This document shows positions 63,430 to 64,000 of a stretch of 64,000 nucleotides of DNA, in pieces; the stretch's first letter is position 1, and each line of letters starts with the position of its first letter. Under the pieces are notes generated by a model. The model was not told the DNA's origin and ran no database searches. It saw only the letters and a list, made by a program, of their open reading frames with translations. The translations under genes and the position numbers were made by a program. The DNA comes from an uncultured Microbacterium sp. (GTDB lineage Bacteria > Actinomycetota > Actinomycetes > Actinomycetales > Microbacteriaceae), in contig NZ_FLQR01000009.1 of NCBI RefSeq assembly GCF_900078385.1, forward strand, positions 161,320 to 225,319, given 5' to 3'.

Positions 63430-63897
63430 TCAGACCGGGAACCAGTCCCCTGAGTTCGCCCCGCGCCGGTGCTGCATCGTTCCGCCATCGATGGGTGCGG
63501 TCTCGTGACCGGCGAGGGCATGGATCCATGGCGGCTGGTGGTCCATCGTCACCGAGCCCGCACCTGTCGTGAAATAGGCGGCGATGGGCGGACTCGCGAC
63601 GAACTCTGCCGCGAACGCAGCCGCGAGCGGAATACGGACCATCGCGGCGCGCGCGTGCAGGTTGCGCATCAGCACGGCGAATGCGTTCGGGTAGTCGGGT
63701 GGCGGTTCCTGCGGCGCCTCGGGCAGCTCCGCGCGCAGCTGGCCGACGATCTGAGTGCGTTGCGTGGCCGAGAGTCGAGCGAAGGCGGCGGCGTAGGCTC
63801 TGTCGGCGACGGTCGTCGGAACGTTTCCCAGGACGTACGCATATCGAGCGATCTGCTCGTCGTCGCTGATCGCGTGCTGTGCCTGGCGCCTCTTCAC
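63430..63897 (-). CDS. hypothetical Ala-rich helical protein
   Basis: 155 residues. The N-terminal two thirds are helical (ARYAYVLGNVPTTVADRAYA, FARLSATQRTQIVGQLRAEL). A possible membrane-touching helix reads IPLAAAFAAEFVASPPIAAYF, and the C-terminus is polar and Gly-rich. Not recognised. Upstream of the small 90-residue gene on the same strand, 92 bp apart, so they may be co-transcribed. Confidence 0.6.
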   Translation of the reverse strand: MKRRQAQHAISDDEQIARYAYVLGNVPTTVADRAYAAAFARLSATQRTQIVGQLRAELPEAPQEPPPDYPNAFAVLMRNLHARAAMVRIPLAAAFAAEFVASPPIAAYFTTGAGSVTMDHQPPWIHALAGHETAPIDGGTMQHRRGANSGDWFPV

Positions 63898-63973
63898 TGC
63901 CCCTCCCCAACGATGAGGGTCAGCGTACGCCGCACCGGGGGCGGCGTCGATGCCGCCTCCGGCCCCTCGGCGA

Positions 63974-64000
63974 TCAGCGGAAGTCGCCCGGCACGAGCCG
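63974..64000 (-). CDS. possible C-terminal end of a gene running out of the window
   Basis: Reading inward on the minus strand from the window edge, the codons give RLVPGDFR followed by TGA (63976-63974). This is protein-like, but eight residues are too few to name a family. Confidence 0.25.
   Translation of the reverse strand, partial: RLVPGDFR

Overview
The window comes from a high-GC Gram-positive actinobacterium, most likely a member of the Microbacteriaceae (Microbacterium-like). Evidence for this is the pknL-aroG-plsC-fadD neighbourhood, the FHA (GarA/OdhI)-FtsR-MerR block, the class II DAHP synthase, the GTG/ATG starts with strong G/C third positions, and the many short 4-nt or 1-nt gene overlaps. 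No tRNA, rRNA, CRISPR array or intact insertion sequence was seen.

Layout. 0-5 kb: the C-terminal part of a PASTA Ser/Thr kinase (pknL), facing a glucokinase-acyltransferase-DAHP synthase operon. 5-15 kb: acyl-CoA synthetase, peptide deformylase with a MinD-like ATPase, pyruvate carboxylase, a second ParA/MinD ATPase, then MerR, FtsR and an OdhI/GarA-type FHA protein. 15-18 kb: a small unknown protein, a divergent copper pair (a Cys/Met-rich Csp copper-storage protein and a CopC-domain membrane protein) and dihydrolipoamide dehydrogenase. 18-26 kb: CYTH protein, valine-catabolic mmsA-mmsB with a divergent LysR regulator, a glutamine amidotransferase-like protein, and glycogen phosphorylase behind a 14-bp tandem repeat array. 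26-38 kb: YihY/BrkB, then a near-complete type IV pilus locus. pilB stands alone on the plus strand and converges on a ten-gene minus-strand unit: pilA, two minor pilins, a large PilX-like protein, pilD, pilM, pilN, pilO, pilT, pilC. 38-46 kb: DUF1905, serine hydrolase, aldo/keto reductase, AdhE with a GntR-type operator, an ABC exporter and its divergent WYL regulator. 46-53 kb: AlkD-like protein, membrane protein, voltage-gated-type K+ channel, MFS exporter, Dabb protein, hydrolase, phosphotransferase, DUF222/HNH protein. 53-64 kb: an accessory-looking stretch of short, poorly recognisable genes on alternating strands. It includes a frameshifted lipoprotein, gene remnants, a GH30 glycosidase, a methyltransferase, a tail-anchored protein and a zinc-ribbon/PD-(D/E)XK-like nuclease.

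How parts may work together. The PASTA kinase, the FHA protein (an expected kinase substrate and inhibitor of 2-oxoglutarate dehydrogenase in corynebacteria) and Lpd (the E3 subunit) are all here, and pyruvate carboxylase feeds the same node. The pilus unit is translationally coupled almost end to end. A strong hairpin after pilA would allow excess major pilin. Several metabolic units carry perfect palindromes in their promoter gaps, which suggests local regulators: LysR for mmsBA, WYL for the ABC exporter, and a GntR-family regulator for adhE.
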